DNA of 64,000 bases from assembly GCA_964486845.1 (NCBI GenBank), contig CAZAQY010000001.1:1-64000 (forward strand). The letters run 5' to 3'. The notes beneath the pieces are model-generated. The model saw nothing but the letters and a program-made list of their open reading frames with translations, did not search any database and was not told the DNA's origin. Origin of the DNA: Anammoximicrobium sp964486845 (GTDB lineage: Bacteria > Planctomycetota > Planctomycetia > Pirellulales > Pirellulaceae). The position numbers were made by a program, and so were the translations under genes. Positions 46,449-55,082 of the stretch are shown one piece after another; positions within the stretch are counted from its first letter, which is position 1, and each line of letters starts with the position of its first letter.

Positions 46449-48998
46449 ATGGACAACGAACTGACCGACGACGATATCCGGTTACTGCTGGCCGAAGTGC
46501 AGCGGTTTTGCCACAAGTCGATCCAGCCGCTGGTGGAACGGCCCGAACGAGTGCTCGATGCCGGGCAACTGGCGCAGCTAACCGAGCTGGCGTCGGAAAT
46601 CGGCTTGCTGAATTTCGGCGTGGAGCCGGGCGCCGGTCTGTGGGAGGAGACGGGAGGCGTCGGCTGGCTGAAGTTCAGTTCCGCGGCCTTGCGGCAGATC
46701 GCCCAAACCAACGCGGGGGTGGCGTTCCATTTCCATCAACTGGCGTTGGGCGCCTACCTGCGCCGCCGCCTGGCCCTGGGCGTCGCCGTGCCAAGCGTCG
46801 TCTGCGTCCAGGGCAGCTTCGGGCTGGCTCGCTGCAGTCTGGCGCGGCTGCTGAAGCGCCGGCCGCTTGATGCGGACGATCGCAGGCGGTTGCAGGATTA
46901 TTTCGTCACGTCCACGGCCGCGGATCCGAAACCGCTGCTGTTCCAGGCCGCCGGCGGCTGGCAGCAGTTGCTGGTGCCTTGCCTGGACGGGGATTTGCGA
47001 TTCGGCTGGGCCGCCCTTGCCCGCCAGGATCTGCGGCTCGCGACGTTACCCCACAGCCACGGACTGAACGAGACGCATACCTGGCGTTGGCAGCCGGCAG
47101 GTTTGCCCAAGCAGATCGTCGCCGCCGAGCCCGATCTGGCCCTGACGGTGTACGCCGAGACATTCCAGATAAACGCTCAGGCGCTGGTGGCGATCGCCTG
47201 CGGGGCGGCGCAGCAGGGCTATGCCAAGGCGCGGGAATTCGCGGCCTTGCGGCGTCAGGGCGGCGTCCCCATCCGGCAGCATGCGGCCGTGCGGCAGATG
47301 CTGGCCCGGACTTCCAGCGTGCTGCGAACGGTGGAACGACTCCGGGAAGAGTCGGCCTGCTCGACGCTCGGCTTGCAGCACCTGGGAGACGTCCTGGCGG
47401 CCCGCGCCGAAGCTCACAACCTGCTCTGCGCCGCAGCCAACGAGGCGCTGCAGGCGCTCGGCGGGGCAGGCTACATCGTGGAAGCCGGGTTGGAGAAGAT
47501 CGTGCGGGACTGCAACCATCTGCGTCTGCTGTGCGGCACGCCGGACGAGTTGCTGTTGTTCCTTTCGGAGTGGGAGCGCGACGCGCCGGCAGACTCGGCC
47601 CCGGCGCAAGTCGGGGGCCAGCCTTCCGGCTGCGAGCCCCCGCTCATCTCGCCGTCGCCCGCGCCGCCGCGTGATGCTCTCGAAGGCCACTTGCCAGCGG
47701 CTCACCCCTTGTCCTACCGGCAAGCTATCCAGGGCTTTCCGCCGTTGACCAGCGGCATCGTCTGCTACGAACCGGCCTGGATTTGGGACCAGGACACGGC
47801 GGTCTTGCCGCCGCCGCTGGCGGAACTGCGCCGGCGGACCCGTGAGTTCGCCGAGCGAGAACTGCGGCCGCGAGCGGTGGACGGCGACTTGCGTCCGCAC
47901 GACTCCGAAACCGACGCCGCCGTGTTGCGGGCAGCGGTTGAGGCTGGTGTGTTGTTCAGCCACCTGCCGCCGCCCTTGGGCACGGGCCCGATGGCCTTGA
48001 CGGATTGTCCGTTGGCCTGGGCCGCCGCGGTCAAAGTGGAAGAGTTGTGCGCGGCCTGCGGGGGCTGGGGGCTGATGCTCTCCGCCCATGCCTTGGGCAT
48101 GATGCCACTCTTGCTGTCTGGCGACAAAAAGGTGTGGAAACGCTTTCTGATTCCCGCCAAGCAGCGCACCCAAGCCGGGACGCCGCACCTGTTCGCGTTC
48201 GCGATTACCGAGCCGGGCGCGGGTTCCGATGTCGAAAACGGATTCGGGGCGTCGCTGTACCGCCCCGCGACCGTCGCTCGACGCGTTGAAAACGGCTGGG
48301 TGCTCAATGGCCGCAAACAGTACATCTCCGGCGGAGACATCGCCGATGCCGTCACCGTGTTCGCGGCCCTGGAAGGCGAAGGCATGGAATCCTGGACGTG
48401 CTTTCTGGTGGAGCGGGGCACACCCGGATTCCGCTGTTTGCGGAACGAGCAAAAGATGGGACAGCGCGCCAGCGGCGCTGCGGAACTGGAATTGCGGGAC
48501 GTGTTCGTTCCGGACGACCACGTGATCGGCCCCTTGCGTACAGGCTGGGCCTTGAATCGTGCGTCGCTGACTTGTTCCCGCTTGCCGGTGGCTGCCATCG
48601 CCCTGGGGATCGCGCGAGGAGCGATGGAGGCAGCGATCGACTTCGTCCGCCGCTTCCACTTCGGCGGCAAGCCGCTCATCGACGATCAGGAGGTCCAGTT
48701 GCGAGTGGCCGACATGATCGCACAGACCAGTGCCATGCGGTCCCTGATCTGGCAGCACGCCGGCCGGCCGGCGGTCACGCAAGCCGGCGCCGCGATGAGC
48801 AAATTCCACTGCAGCGAGGCCGCCGTGCGGGTCTGCGAGACCGCGATGGAGTTGCTCAGCCAGCACGGCGTGCTGCACCAGAACTTCGTGGAGAAGCACT
48901 TCCGCGACGCGCGCTTGACACCGATTTACGAAGGCACCAACCAGATCAACCGGCTGGCCGTGATCGAAGATTTCCAGGAGTTTTTCCTCAACTCATGA
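46449..48998 (+). CDS. fused double acyl-CoA dehydrogenase
   Basis: 849 residues, about twice the usual length. Residues about 425-849 form a complete acyl-CoA dehydrogenase: FAITEPGAGSDVENG (FAD/substrate signature), GRKQYISGGDIAD, and the C-terminal YEGTNQINRLAVIEDF with the catalytic-Glu region near residue 826. Residues 1-375 align with the same fold (YAKAREFAALRRQGGVPIRQ, ANEALQALGGAGYIVEAG) but lack the TEPGAGSD motif and end DCNHLRLLCGTPDELLLF, without the Glu. A Pro-rich linker (about 376-424) joins them. Likely a catalytic half plus a structural half, as in heteromeric dehydrogenases. Electrons would go to EtfAB. Overlaps the next gene by 4 bases. Confidence 0.85.
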   Translation: MDNELTDDDIRLLLAEVQRFCHKSIQPLVERPERVLDAGQLAQLTELASEIGLLNFGVEPGAGLWEETGGVGWLKFSSAALRQIAQTNAGVAFHFHQLALGAYLRRRLALGVAVPSVVCVQGSFGLARCSLARLLKRRPLDADDRRRLQDYFVTSTAADPKPLLFQAAGGWQQLLVPCLDGDLRFGWAALARQDLRLATLPHSHGLNETHTWRWQPAGLPKQIVAAEPDLALTVYAETFQINAQALVAIACGAAQQGYAKAREFAALRRQGGVPIRQHAAVRQMLARTSSVLRTVERLREESACSTLGLQHLGDVLAARAEAHNLLCAAANEALQALGGAGYIVEAGLEKIVRDCNHLRLLCGTPDELLLFLSEWERDAPADSAPAQVGGQPSGCEPPLISPSPAPPRDALEGHLPAAHPLSYRQAIQGFPPLTSGIVCYEPAWIWDQDTAVLPPPLAELRRRTREFAERELRPRAVDGDLRPHDSETDAAVLRAAVEAGVLFSHLPPPLGTGPMALTDCPLAWAAAVKVEELCAACGGWGLMLSAHALGMMPLLLSGDKKVWKRFLIPAKQRTQAGTPHLFAFAITEPGAGSDVENGFGASLYRPATVARRVENGWVLNGRKQYISGGDIADAVTVFAALEGEGMESWTCFLVERGTPGFRCLRNEQKMGQRASGAAELELRDVFVPDDHVIGPLRTGWALNRASLTCSRLPVAAIALGIARGAMEAAIDFVRRFHFGGKPLIDDQEVQLRVADMIAQTSAMRSLIWQHAGRPAVTQAGAAMSKFHCSEAAVRVCETAMELLSQHGVLHQNFVEKHFRDARLTPIYEGTNQINRLAVIEDFQEFFLNS

Positions 48999-49774
48999 AC
49001 CGACGCCACGATCCCTTTTTTGACGTTCCCAAGACGGTCGCCACGACGAGCGAGGGCGAAGTCCAGCTGCCGATCTGCTATTTGGACGCCTCGCACTACA
49101 TGGCCTTGTTCCGCGTGGATGCGGCCAAGGCGGCGGCCAAGTTGCAGGACGTGCCGCTGGAACCGGTGCTCGTGTCCCGGAAAGCGGTGGCCATTCTGAG
49201 TTTCTTCAAATATCGCGATACGACCCTGGGCCCGTATGATGAAGTCGGCTTGGCGCTACTGGCCACACCGCGGGGCCAAAGTCTGACTCTGAGTTCCTTC
49301 ACGGACCTGCTGCAGCAGACCCGGAATGAATCACTGGGCTCCTACGTGCTTGATCTGCCGGTCAGTACCCCCTTGGCCAACGCCGCCGGCTGCGAGATCT
49401 GGGGATATCCCAAGTTCGTCGGCCAACTGCCGATCGAACTGGATGCGGACCGTTTCCAGGCCCAGGTGCTCGATCCCGACGGCCGGTTGATTCTGGAACT
49501 GGCCGGCGAGCGCGGACACGCGCTGCCGGAACCGTTGCCCGGCATGGCCCTAGTCACGTACTCGATGCGCGGCGGGCAGATGCTGCGCACCCGCGTCGAG
49601 ATCCGCGCGACGTGCGCGACCAGCGGCGGCGGGTCGCTGCGTCTGGCCGTGGGCGATTCGCCCCACCGCATGGCCCGAAACCTGGCGGACCTGGGCTTGC
49701 ACGGCCAGTCCCCCAAATTGCTCCAGACGACGGAAGACTTCCAGTCGCTGCTGTTCGCCGGTCAGCCGATTTGA
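48995..49774 (+). CDS. acetoacetate decarboxylase-like protein
   Basis: 259 residues. MALFRVDAAKAAAKLQDVPL, YDEVGLALLATP, YVLDLPVSTPLANAAGCEIW and GYPKFVGQLPIEL match the acetoacetate decarboxylase (ADC) family fold. The Schiff-base lysine of true ADC cannot be confirmed without alignment, and many family members do other chemistry. The ATG at 48995 overlaps the stop of the dehydrogenase gene (ATGA), a strong sign of co-translation and shared pathway. Last gene of the plus-strand arm. Confidence 0.8.
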   Translation: MNRRHDPFFDVPKTVATTSEGEVQLPICYLDASHYMALFRVDAAKAAAKLQDVPLEPVLVSRKAVAILSFFKYRDTTLGPYDEVGLALLATPRGQSLTLSSFTDLLQQTRNESLGSYVLDLPVSTPLANAAGCEIWGYPKFVGQLPIELDADRFQAQVLDPDGRLILELAGERGHALPEPLPGMALVTYSMRGGQMLRTRVEIRATCATSGGGSLRLAVGDSPHRMARNLADLGLHGQSPKLLQTTEDFQSLLFAGQPI

Positions 49775-49934
49775 GGGTGCGTCCGGGCCCTTGAACCCGT
49801 TGCCTGGGCTAAGGCTGTGCGCCGAGAGGCGTTCCCGTCGACAGCGTTCGATACGGTGACAGCCATCCAGCGATCTTGGTCATCGCGGAACGATAGAAAT
49901 CAGGCATCTTTTCACCTCTCGTACACGGGGCACC
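49775..49934. other. short intergenic region
   Basis: 160 bases between the convergent ADC-like and TlpA-like genes. No hairpin with T-run and no gene seen. Confidence 0.4.
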
Positions 49935-51332
49935 TCAATCGCCGTTGGCGACAAGTTTTTCGATCATCTCCTTGATGTCCGCAGCGTTGCCAGGGTCGCT
50001 GCCCGAACGGATCAGGCGGATCTTGCCTTGGCGGTCGATCAACACAACGACAGGAATGCGGCGGACGGCGTAGTAGTCGGCCAGCGAGTCGCCCTTCTGG
50101 ATCGCGAGACGATAAGGCAGCTTGTGATGTTGTGCGAACTTGACCAGCATCTCCCGCTGCTTTTCCGGAGCAACCTTTTCTTTTCCCTGCGCCCGGATTG
50201 GGCGGCCGGCCTTCTCGTCCCACGTATAGTTGAAATAGCGGGTCAGCCCTACGATCACCAGCCCTCGGTCCGCGTACTGCTCGTGCCACCGGCGCAAGTG
50301 GGGAAGCGCCGCGATGCTCGGCCCGAACCAGACGGCCCAGAAGTCGAGCAGGACGACTTTGCCTTTCAGATCCTCGGCGGCCAGCGGATCTCCGTTCACC
50401 CAGGCCTCGACTTCCAGCGGAGGAGCGTCTTTGCCGACCAGGGCTGTCCGTTGCTTGGCGCGGTCGATCGAACTCTGGAGCCGAGACAGGCTCTGATCGG
50501 CCCCCTCCAGCGACTTCTTCGCCCCAGAGTCCTTGACCCTCGGCCGCAGGACGTCCAAGAATGCCTTTGCCGAAGTCAGGCCCTGTTCGGCGCGCGCCGC
50601 GTCCCGAGATGCCAACGGTCCCAGTTCCAACCACAGCTTTTGGGTATAGATGGAGATACTCGGTCCGTCGTCGGGATCGGCCTGCAACTTGGCCTCCAAT
50701 TCCGTTCGAGACAGGCGTGCCAGTTTGGCGGCTTGCTTCGCCGCGTCGATGGAGTGCTGCAGATCTGCCAAGATCTGATCTGCGCTTTCGAGAGCCTTCT
50801 TGGCCGGTTCTTCCTTGACCCTCGCTCTCACACTGTCGAGTAACACTTTGGACGCCCGCAGTCGCTGCTCCGCCTGGTCGGTCGAGTAAATCCTCGGCAG
50901 GACCTCCATGCGCACCTTCTGGGCGTACGACAAGAGGGTCGATCCGTCGTTGGGATCCGCCTTCAGCCTGGCCTCTAAATCCGTGCCTGACGTCCGCGCC
51001 AGCTGAATGCGTTGCTCCCAGAAACCGATCGCCCACTTGGATCTGGCGAGCATCTTCTTTGCCTCGTCTTGGGTGGGCTGGAGGGAATTCACAAACTGCC
51101 TCATGGTATCAACCCGTTTCTGGGCCTCATCCGGATTGACGGTGACCAGCGTCATCAGCGGCCAAACCGTGGCCCGCATGTATCGATCCCAAGCGGCCAA
51201 GTCGTCCGGATTCTGCCGGAGTTGTTGCTCGGCGGACGGAGACGCCGGCGCCTTGGCTTGCGGCCGATCGGCAGCCAGGCCCACGGTCGACAACAAAATC
51301 GCCGGGACGGTGAACGAGCGGAGGAGGCTCAT
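49935..51332 (-). CDS. exported TlpA/thioredoxin-like protein lacking the CxxC pair
   Basis: 465 residues with a signal peptide (VPAILLSTVGLAADR). The N-terminal two thirds hold a repeated helical unit: LARTSGTDLEARLKADPNDG and LARLSRTELEAKLQADPDDG with a SYAQKVRMEV/IYTQKLWLEL continuation. The C-terminal about 150 residues are a TlpA-type thioredoxin fold (GKDAPPLEVEAWVNGDPL, KGKVVLLDFWAVW, RRIPVVVLIDRQGKI). The active site is WFGPS at residues 335-339 where redox members have WCGPC, so neither cysteine is present. It therefore cannot do thiol-disulfide chemistry and may be a binding or scaffold protein. ATG 51332 is chosen for the signal peptide; GAGGAGG lies close upstream. Confidence 0.8.
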   Translation of the reverse strand: MSLLRSFTVPAILLSTVGLAADRPQAKAPASPSAEQQLRQNPDDLAAWDRYMRATVWPLMTLVTVNPDEAQKRVDTMRQFVNSLQPTQDEAKKMLARSKWAIGFWEQRIQLARTSGTDLEARLKADPNDGSTLLSYAQKVRMEVLPRIYSTDQAEQRLRASKVLLDSVRARVKEEPAKKALESADQILADLQHSIDAAKQAAKLARLSRTELEAKLQADPDDGPSISIYTQKLWLELGPLASRDAARAEQGLTSAKAFLDVLRPRVKDSGAKKSLEGADQSLSRLQSSIDRAKQRTALVGKDAPPLEVEAWVNGDPLAAEDLKGKVVLLDFWAVWFGPSIAALPHLRRWHEQYADRGLVIVGLTRYFNYTWDEKAGRPIRAQGKEKVAPEKQREMLVKFAQHHKLPYRLAIQKGDSLADYYAVRRIPVVVLIDRQGKIRLIRSGSDPGNAADIKEMIEKLVANGD

Positions 51333-51504
51333 GGTCGATTGACTCCACGCACAAACATGAGAAGTGGCCGGTGATCGAGAAAACCGTGGTTCGCGAGGGA
51401 AGCCCGCGTACAAGACCCCACTATTTCACCACGACCCGGCAACGATTGCTAGTGTCCCAGCGAAAAAATTCTTGCCAAGCGGTTGAGGTGTTTCTGGAGC
51501 GTTG

Positions 51505-52953
51505 CTAACTCGTCAGACGGCTGTGGCGGCAACCATAGGCCGCATAGCAAACAATGCCCGCGACGAGCCAAACGGCGAACCGAAGCCAGGCGAGGTAAGG
51601 CAGGCCGGCAAGGAGCCACAGGCAGGCCGCGACGCCCAGCAGCGGAATCAACGGCACCCACGGCGTGCGAAAGGGACGCTCGCGATGCGGGTCGCGGCGG
51701 CGCAGCACGAGGATGCCCAGGCAGACGATCAGAAAGGCCGACAGCGTGCCAATGTTGCACAGGTCGGCCATCTCCTCCAGGCTGGCCAACGCCGCCCCTA
51801 CCGCCACAAAGCCCCCCGTAACCAGCGTGGCGAAGTAGGGGGTGCGGAAACGCGGATGAACTCGCGAGAATACCGGCGGCAGCAACCCGTCGCGGGACAT
51901 CGACATCAGAATCCGCGGCTGCCCCAATTGAAACACCAACAGCACGGCGGTATGAGCTACCACCGAGCCGAAGGCCACGATCCCTGCTGCCCAGTCCAGA
52001 CCGGACACGCGCATCGCCACCGAGAGGGGCTCGGCCGTGTTCAACTGCGTCCACGGCACCATGCCGGTCAGCACGGCGGCCACCACGACATAAATCACGG
52101 TGCATACGGCCAGCGAGCCGAGGATGCCGATCGGCAAGTCGCGACTGGGACGGCGGCATTCCTCGGCGGTCGTCGAAACGGCGTCGAACCCGATGAACGC
52201 GAAGAACACGACGGCCGCGCCGGCCTGGATCCCCCGCCAACCGTTGGGCGCGAACGGCTCCCAATTCTCCGGCCGCACATAAAACAGACCGCAGACGACA
52301 AACAACCCCAGTACCGCCAGCTTGATGGCCACCATCACGGCGTTGAACCAGGCGCTCTCACGAATGCCGGCCAGCAACACGCCGGTCAGCAGGGTCACGA
52401 TCGCCACCGCCGGCAGGTTGAAGACGATGGGAACGCCGAACACGCGCGGCGCCTGATCCAGGATCTCCGGCGTGTTCAGCGCCGTCCGCAAGTCGCTGGC
52501 CAACCAGCGTGGAAATTCGATTCCGCAACCTCGCAGCAACTCGCAGAAATAGCCGGACCAGGACACCGCCACGGCGATGTTGCCCACGGCGTACTCGAGG
52601 ATCAAGTCCCAGCCGATGATCCAGGCGATCAATTCGCCCAGCGTGGCGTAGGCATAGGTGTAGGCGCTGCCGGAAATCGGCACCAGCGCGGCCAGTTCTG
52701 CGTAGCACAACGCGGTCAGCGTACACGCCAGTCCGGTCAGCAGGAACGACACCACCAACGCCGGCCCCGCGCCGGGCCGCAGGGCGTCGCCCGCCGCCGC
52801 GGTGCCGACCAAGGCGAAGATTCCCGCGCCGACGATCGCGCCCACGCCCAGCAGGATCAAGTCCACGGGACCCAACGTCCGCTTCAATTCGCCGCCCCGC
52901 CGCTCGTCGGCCAGGATCGACTCGATCGTTTTGGCCCGAAACAAAAATCGCAT
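51505..52953 (-). CDS. amino acid permease (APC family, cationic amino acid transporter-like)
   Basis: 482 residues, 12 or more membrane spans. The first span contains LLGVGAIVGAGIFALVG, the GxGIF-type signature of APC transporters, followed by the conserved GSAYTYAYATLGELIAWIIG and FFAFIGFDAVSTTAEECRRP segments typical of the CAT/YfnA group. It probably imports amino acids by proton symport or exchange. Separate transcription unit downstream of a hairpin at 53084. The substrate cannot be assigned. Confidence 0.9.
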   Translation of the reverse strand: MRFLFRAKTIESILADERRGGELKRTLGPVDLILLGVGAIVGAGIFALVGTAAAGDALRPGAGPALVVSFLLTGLACTLTALCYAELAALVPISGSAYTYAYATLGELIAWIIGWDLILEYAVGNIAVAVSWSGYFCELLRGCGIEFPRWLASDLRTALNTPEILDQAPRVFGVPIVFNLPAVAIVTLLTGVLLAGIRESAWFNAVMVAIKLAVLGLFVVCGLFYVRPENWEPFAPNGWRGIQAGAAVVFFAFIGFDAVSTTAEECRRPSRDLPIGILGSLAVCTVIYVVVAAVLTGMVPWTQLNTAEPLSVAMRVSGLDWAAGIVAFGSVVAHTAVLLVFQLGQPRILMSMSRDGLLPPVFSRVHPRFRTPYFATLVTGGFVAVGAALASLEEMADLCNIGTLSAFLIVCLGILVLRRRDPHRERPFRTPWVPLIPLLGVAACLWLLAGLPYLAWLRFAVWLVAGIVCYAAYGCRHSRLTS

Positions 52954-53083
52954 CCGCAGCTTCCTTTACGCGCGTTGGGACATACAGCTCGGCGCGGGTC
53001 TCCCGGCCCCGCCGACCTCGCCGACCGAAGGTCTCCCCAGAGAACGTCTCAGGGCCTCGTCGTGCGGGCAACGGTTGCTTTCG

Positions 53084-53116
53084 AGAAGCTCGGCTCTTTC
53101 CAAAAGCCGAGCTTCT
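53084..53116 (-). terminator. hairpin at the end of the small membrane protein gene
   Basis: AGAAGCTCGGCT and AGCCGAGCTTCT form perfect 12-base arms around a 9-base loop. The right arm overlaps the stop codon of the 53115 gene. There is no long T-run on the minus strand, but it separates this gene from the permease gene. Related in sequence to the 13970 hairpin. Confidence 0.5.
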
Positions 53117-53726
53117 AATCCGCCTCCTTGACCCGCAGCACGTCCATCCACTGGCCGGCGTGTGCGACCGTCACCTGGCTGAGCGAGTTGGGACGGTCGG
53201 CGGCGCACACCAGGCCCGCCAACAGTTGCTGGCCCCCCGCCTCAAATCGTCCCGCCACGGCACACCAAGGGGTGCCCTTGCCGCGATCGCCCGGCAACCG
53301 CGCGTTGTTGAAAAACGAATTCACAAACCCCTGAGTGCTCAGCTGGCAGGGCCACAGGCGAATCAGCGGGCGATGCGCGGCGACGACGGTCGTGAAATCC
53401 GGCAGGAGGTTGTCCAACGCGCCCAGCAAGTCACTTCCGGCGGGCAGCGGGTTGTTGCGTCCCGCTGGCGCCAGTACGAGCACCGCCAGCCGCACGGGCG
53501 TGCCGTAAAGTTCCAGTCGCGGCTCGCCGGTCGGCGGCCCATGGTCGGGAAGTGCCGAGACGTCGATCCGCAAGTCGGGCAACGCCAACTCCGGCTGCCG
53601 AGCGCGCCGGCGAAGCAACAGAAACAAAATCACGACCAGCAACAGGACGACAAGTGCCGCCAACATCCCGCCCCAGAACAGTGCGGCGTCAGGCAGTCGC
53701 TGCAGGTTCTGCAACAGATCATTCAT
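53115..53726 (-). CDS. hypothetical membrane-anchored protein
   Basis: 203 residues with one strong N-terminal membrane span (about 15-40, LVVLLLVVILFLLLRRR) followed by a soluble domain of about 150 residues. Short conserved-looking segments: RLELYGTPVRLAVLVLAPAG and GQQLLAGLVCAADRPNSLSQ. No known domain is recognised. Topology suggests the C-terminal part is cytoplasmic because of the Arg cluster after the span. It may be one of the planctomycete-only small envelope proteins. Confidence 0.65.
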   Translation of the reverse strand: MNDLLQNLQRLPDAALFWGGMLAALVVLLLVVILFLLLRRRARQPELALPDLRIDVSALPDHGPPTGEPRLELYGTPVRLAVLVLAPAGRNNPLPAGSDLLGALDNLLPDFTTVVAAHRPLIRLWPCQLSTQGFVNSFFNNARLPGDRGKGTPWCAVAGRFEAGGQQLLAGLVCAADRPNSLSQVTVAHAGQWMDVLRVKEAD

Positions 53727-54022
53727 GCCGCAGCTCCTTCAGCACTCTGCGAGGCTGGCAAAACGTAAAGATCGGAAAGACAAACATGGAAGACGCTTAC
53801 AGAAAGAAGATGGGGGTGACAGAAAGATGAAAGCCCGACACACACGTACCAGTCTGAGGAAGGCAGAAGACATGTCAAGATGGACACCCAGAAACCTTTC
53901 TTGGGAGACTCGGCGTTCACAGGTTCGTGCGGCCATGCCTCGCCCGCCAGAAATAGAAACTCCATGTTCCACAAATCGCCGGGTGCTTGCGACAAGCCAC
54001 GCTTTGGTGGTAACATTTCGCC
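53727..54022. repeat. purine-rich intergenic stretch with short repeats
   Basis: 296 bases. Around 53768-53840 the plus strand is A/G-rich with recurrent words: GGAAAGAC, ACAGAAAGA (twice, 53799-53807 and 53819-53827) and AAGATGGGGGTGACAG. It looks like an imperfect interspersed repeat or a structural element. No gene seen. Confidence 0.4.
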
Positions 54023-54430
54023 ATGAACACGGAGCAAGCGATTGAAGCATTCCTGGCCGGATCGCCGCACGCGGTGGTAGGGGCATCGCGGAATCGCGAC
54101 AAGTACGGGAACAAGGTGCTGCGGGCCTACCTGCAGAACCAGCGGACCGTCTTTCCCGTTCACCCCAGCCTCGACGAAATCGAGGGTCTGGCGGTGTACC
54201 GGAATCTCGCCAGCTTGCCCCAGTCCGTACATGGCCTGTCGATTATCACGCCGCCGCGGGTGACGGAGGGCATCGTCGAGGAAGCCGCCCAATTAGGCAT
54301 CCAACATATCTGGATGCAGCCTGGGGCGGAGAGCGAGCGGGCCGTCGAACTCGCTCAGCAGGCTGGCCTGAACGTCATTTGGGGAGGGCCTTGCATCCTG
54401 GTTACTTTGCGTTTTCGCGAAACCCACTAG
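54023..54430 (+). CDS. CoA-binding domain protein (YccU family)
   Basis: 135 residues, a single Rossmann domain. HAVVGASRNRDKYGNKVLRA near the start is the nucleotide-binding loop of the succinyl-CoA-ligase-like CoA-binding family, followed by VFPVHPSLDEIEGLAVYRNL and the end IWMQPGAESERAV and CILVTLRF. These small cytoplasmic proteins bind CoA; the physiological role is not established. Stands alone; a palindromic element follows. Confidence 0.85.
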   Translation: MNTEQAIEAFLAGSPHAVVGASRNRDKYGNKVLRAYLQNQRTVFPVHPSLDEIEGLAVYRNLASLPQSVHGLSIITPPRVTEGIVEEAAQLGIQHIWMQPGAESERAVELAQQAGLNVIWGGPCILVTLRFRETH

Positions 54431-54460
54431 TGCCGCGTCCAGGCTCAAGTTTGGGGTTTG

Positions 54461-54506
54461 GTAGTGCCGGCTTCCGCCGGTTTCGACCGCATCAATGCGG
54501 CACTAC
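54461..54506. repeat. intergenic palindromic element
   Basis: GTAGTGCCG (54461-54469) and CGGCACTAC (54498-54506) are perfect inverted 9-mers, with an inner dyad CCGCAT-CA-ATGCGG (54487-54500). Partly repeats TAGTGCCG found at 54428. Typical of small interspersed palindromes. Confidence 0.55.
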
Positions 54507-54620
54507 AGGCCCCGGTGACAGCGTCGTGGGCCTTGCAGAACTGGCGCACTTCGCGGACATTGTTAACAGACGATTCCCAGTACCAGGTTTGACTGGAGCG
54601 TAGAGAACGGAGGTGATACG

Positions 54621-54974
54621 ATGCAAGTAACGGTGGATTTGCCGCAAGCGTTCTCGGTGCGTGACGAGCATGAGATCTACCCCGTCCGGCACTTGATGGG
54701 GAGACTGAACCCCGATCTGCGGGTCGTGCAGGTGGCCACCGGCATGCACGTCAACGGCGGTTGCACGGTGTTCTGGGGCTTAGTCTATGATCACGGCCGG
54801 CCCCTGGAGAGAGCAGACGTCGAGCAGGCGCTGCAAAGAGCCGGGTTCGATCTTGCCCACAGCGGCCCGGTTCAAATGCCGGCGAAGCACTTCCATCAGC
54901 CAGAGGGGACGCCTCGCCCGGCTTTTTTGAAAGAGCAGGGCAGCTGCGCCCGCCTATCGCCCAAGGACGCCTGA
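54621..54974 (+). CDS. hypothetical small protein
   Basis: 117 residues, not recognised. The ribosome site GGAGGTGAT lies at 54609-54617, a near-perfect match to the 16S rRNA tail and the best in the window, so the start is well supported. It contains YPVRHLMGRLNPDLRVVQVA and MHVNGGCTVFWGLVYDHGRP, and a Pro-rich C-terminus. Probably cytoplasmic. Confidence 0.65.
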   Translation: MQVTVDLPQAFSVRDEHEIYPVRHLMGRLNPDLRVVQVATGMHVNGGCTVFWGLVYDHGRPLERADVEQALQRAGFDLAHSGPVQMPAKHFHQPEGTPRPAFLKEQGSCARLSPKDA

Positions 54975-55082
54975 GCGGACTCCTACACCCGTCCACGTCC
55001 AACACGATGTTGTTTTGCGCGCATTTCCGTAGGTTAGGACTCCGTCCCGACCTGCTCGCTGCGGCTGTGTCACGCTGGACGG

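Noticed and set aside
48398..49774. Longer start for the ADC-like gene
   Set aside because: The added part overlaps the acyl-CoA dehydrogenase out of frame; the ATGA overlap at 48995 is the natural start.
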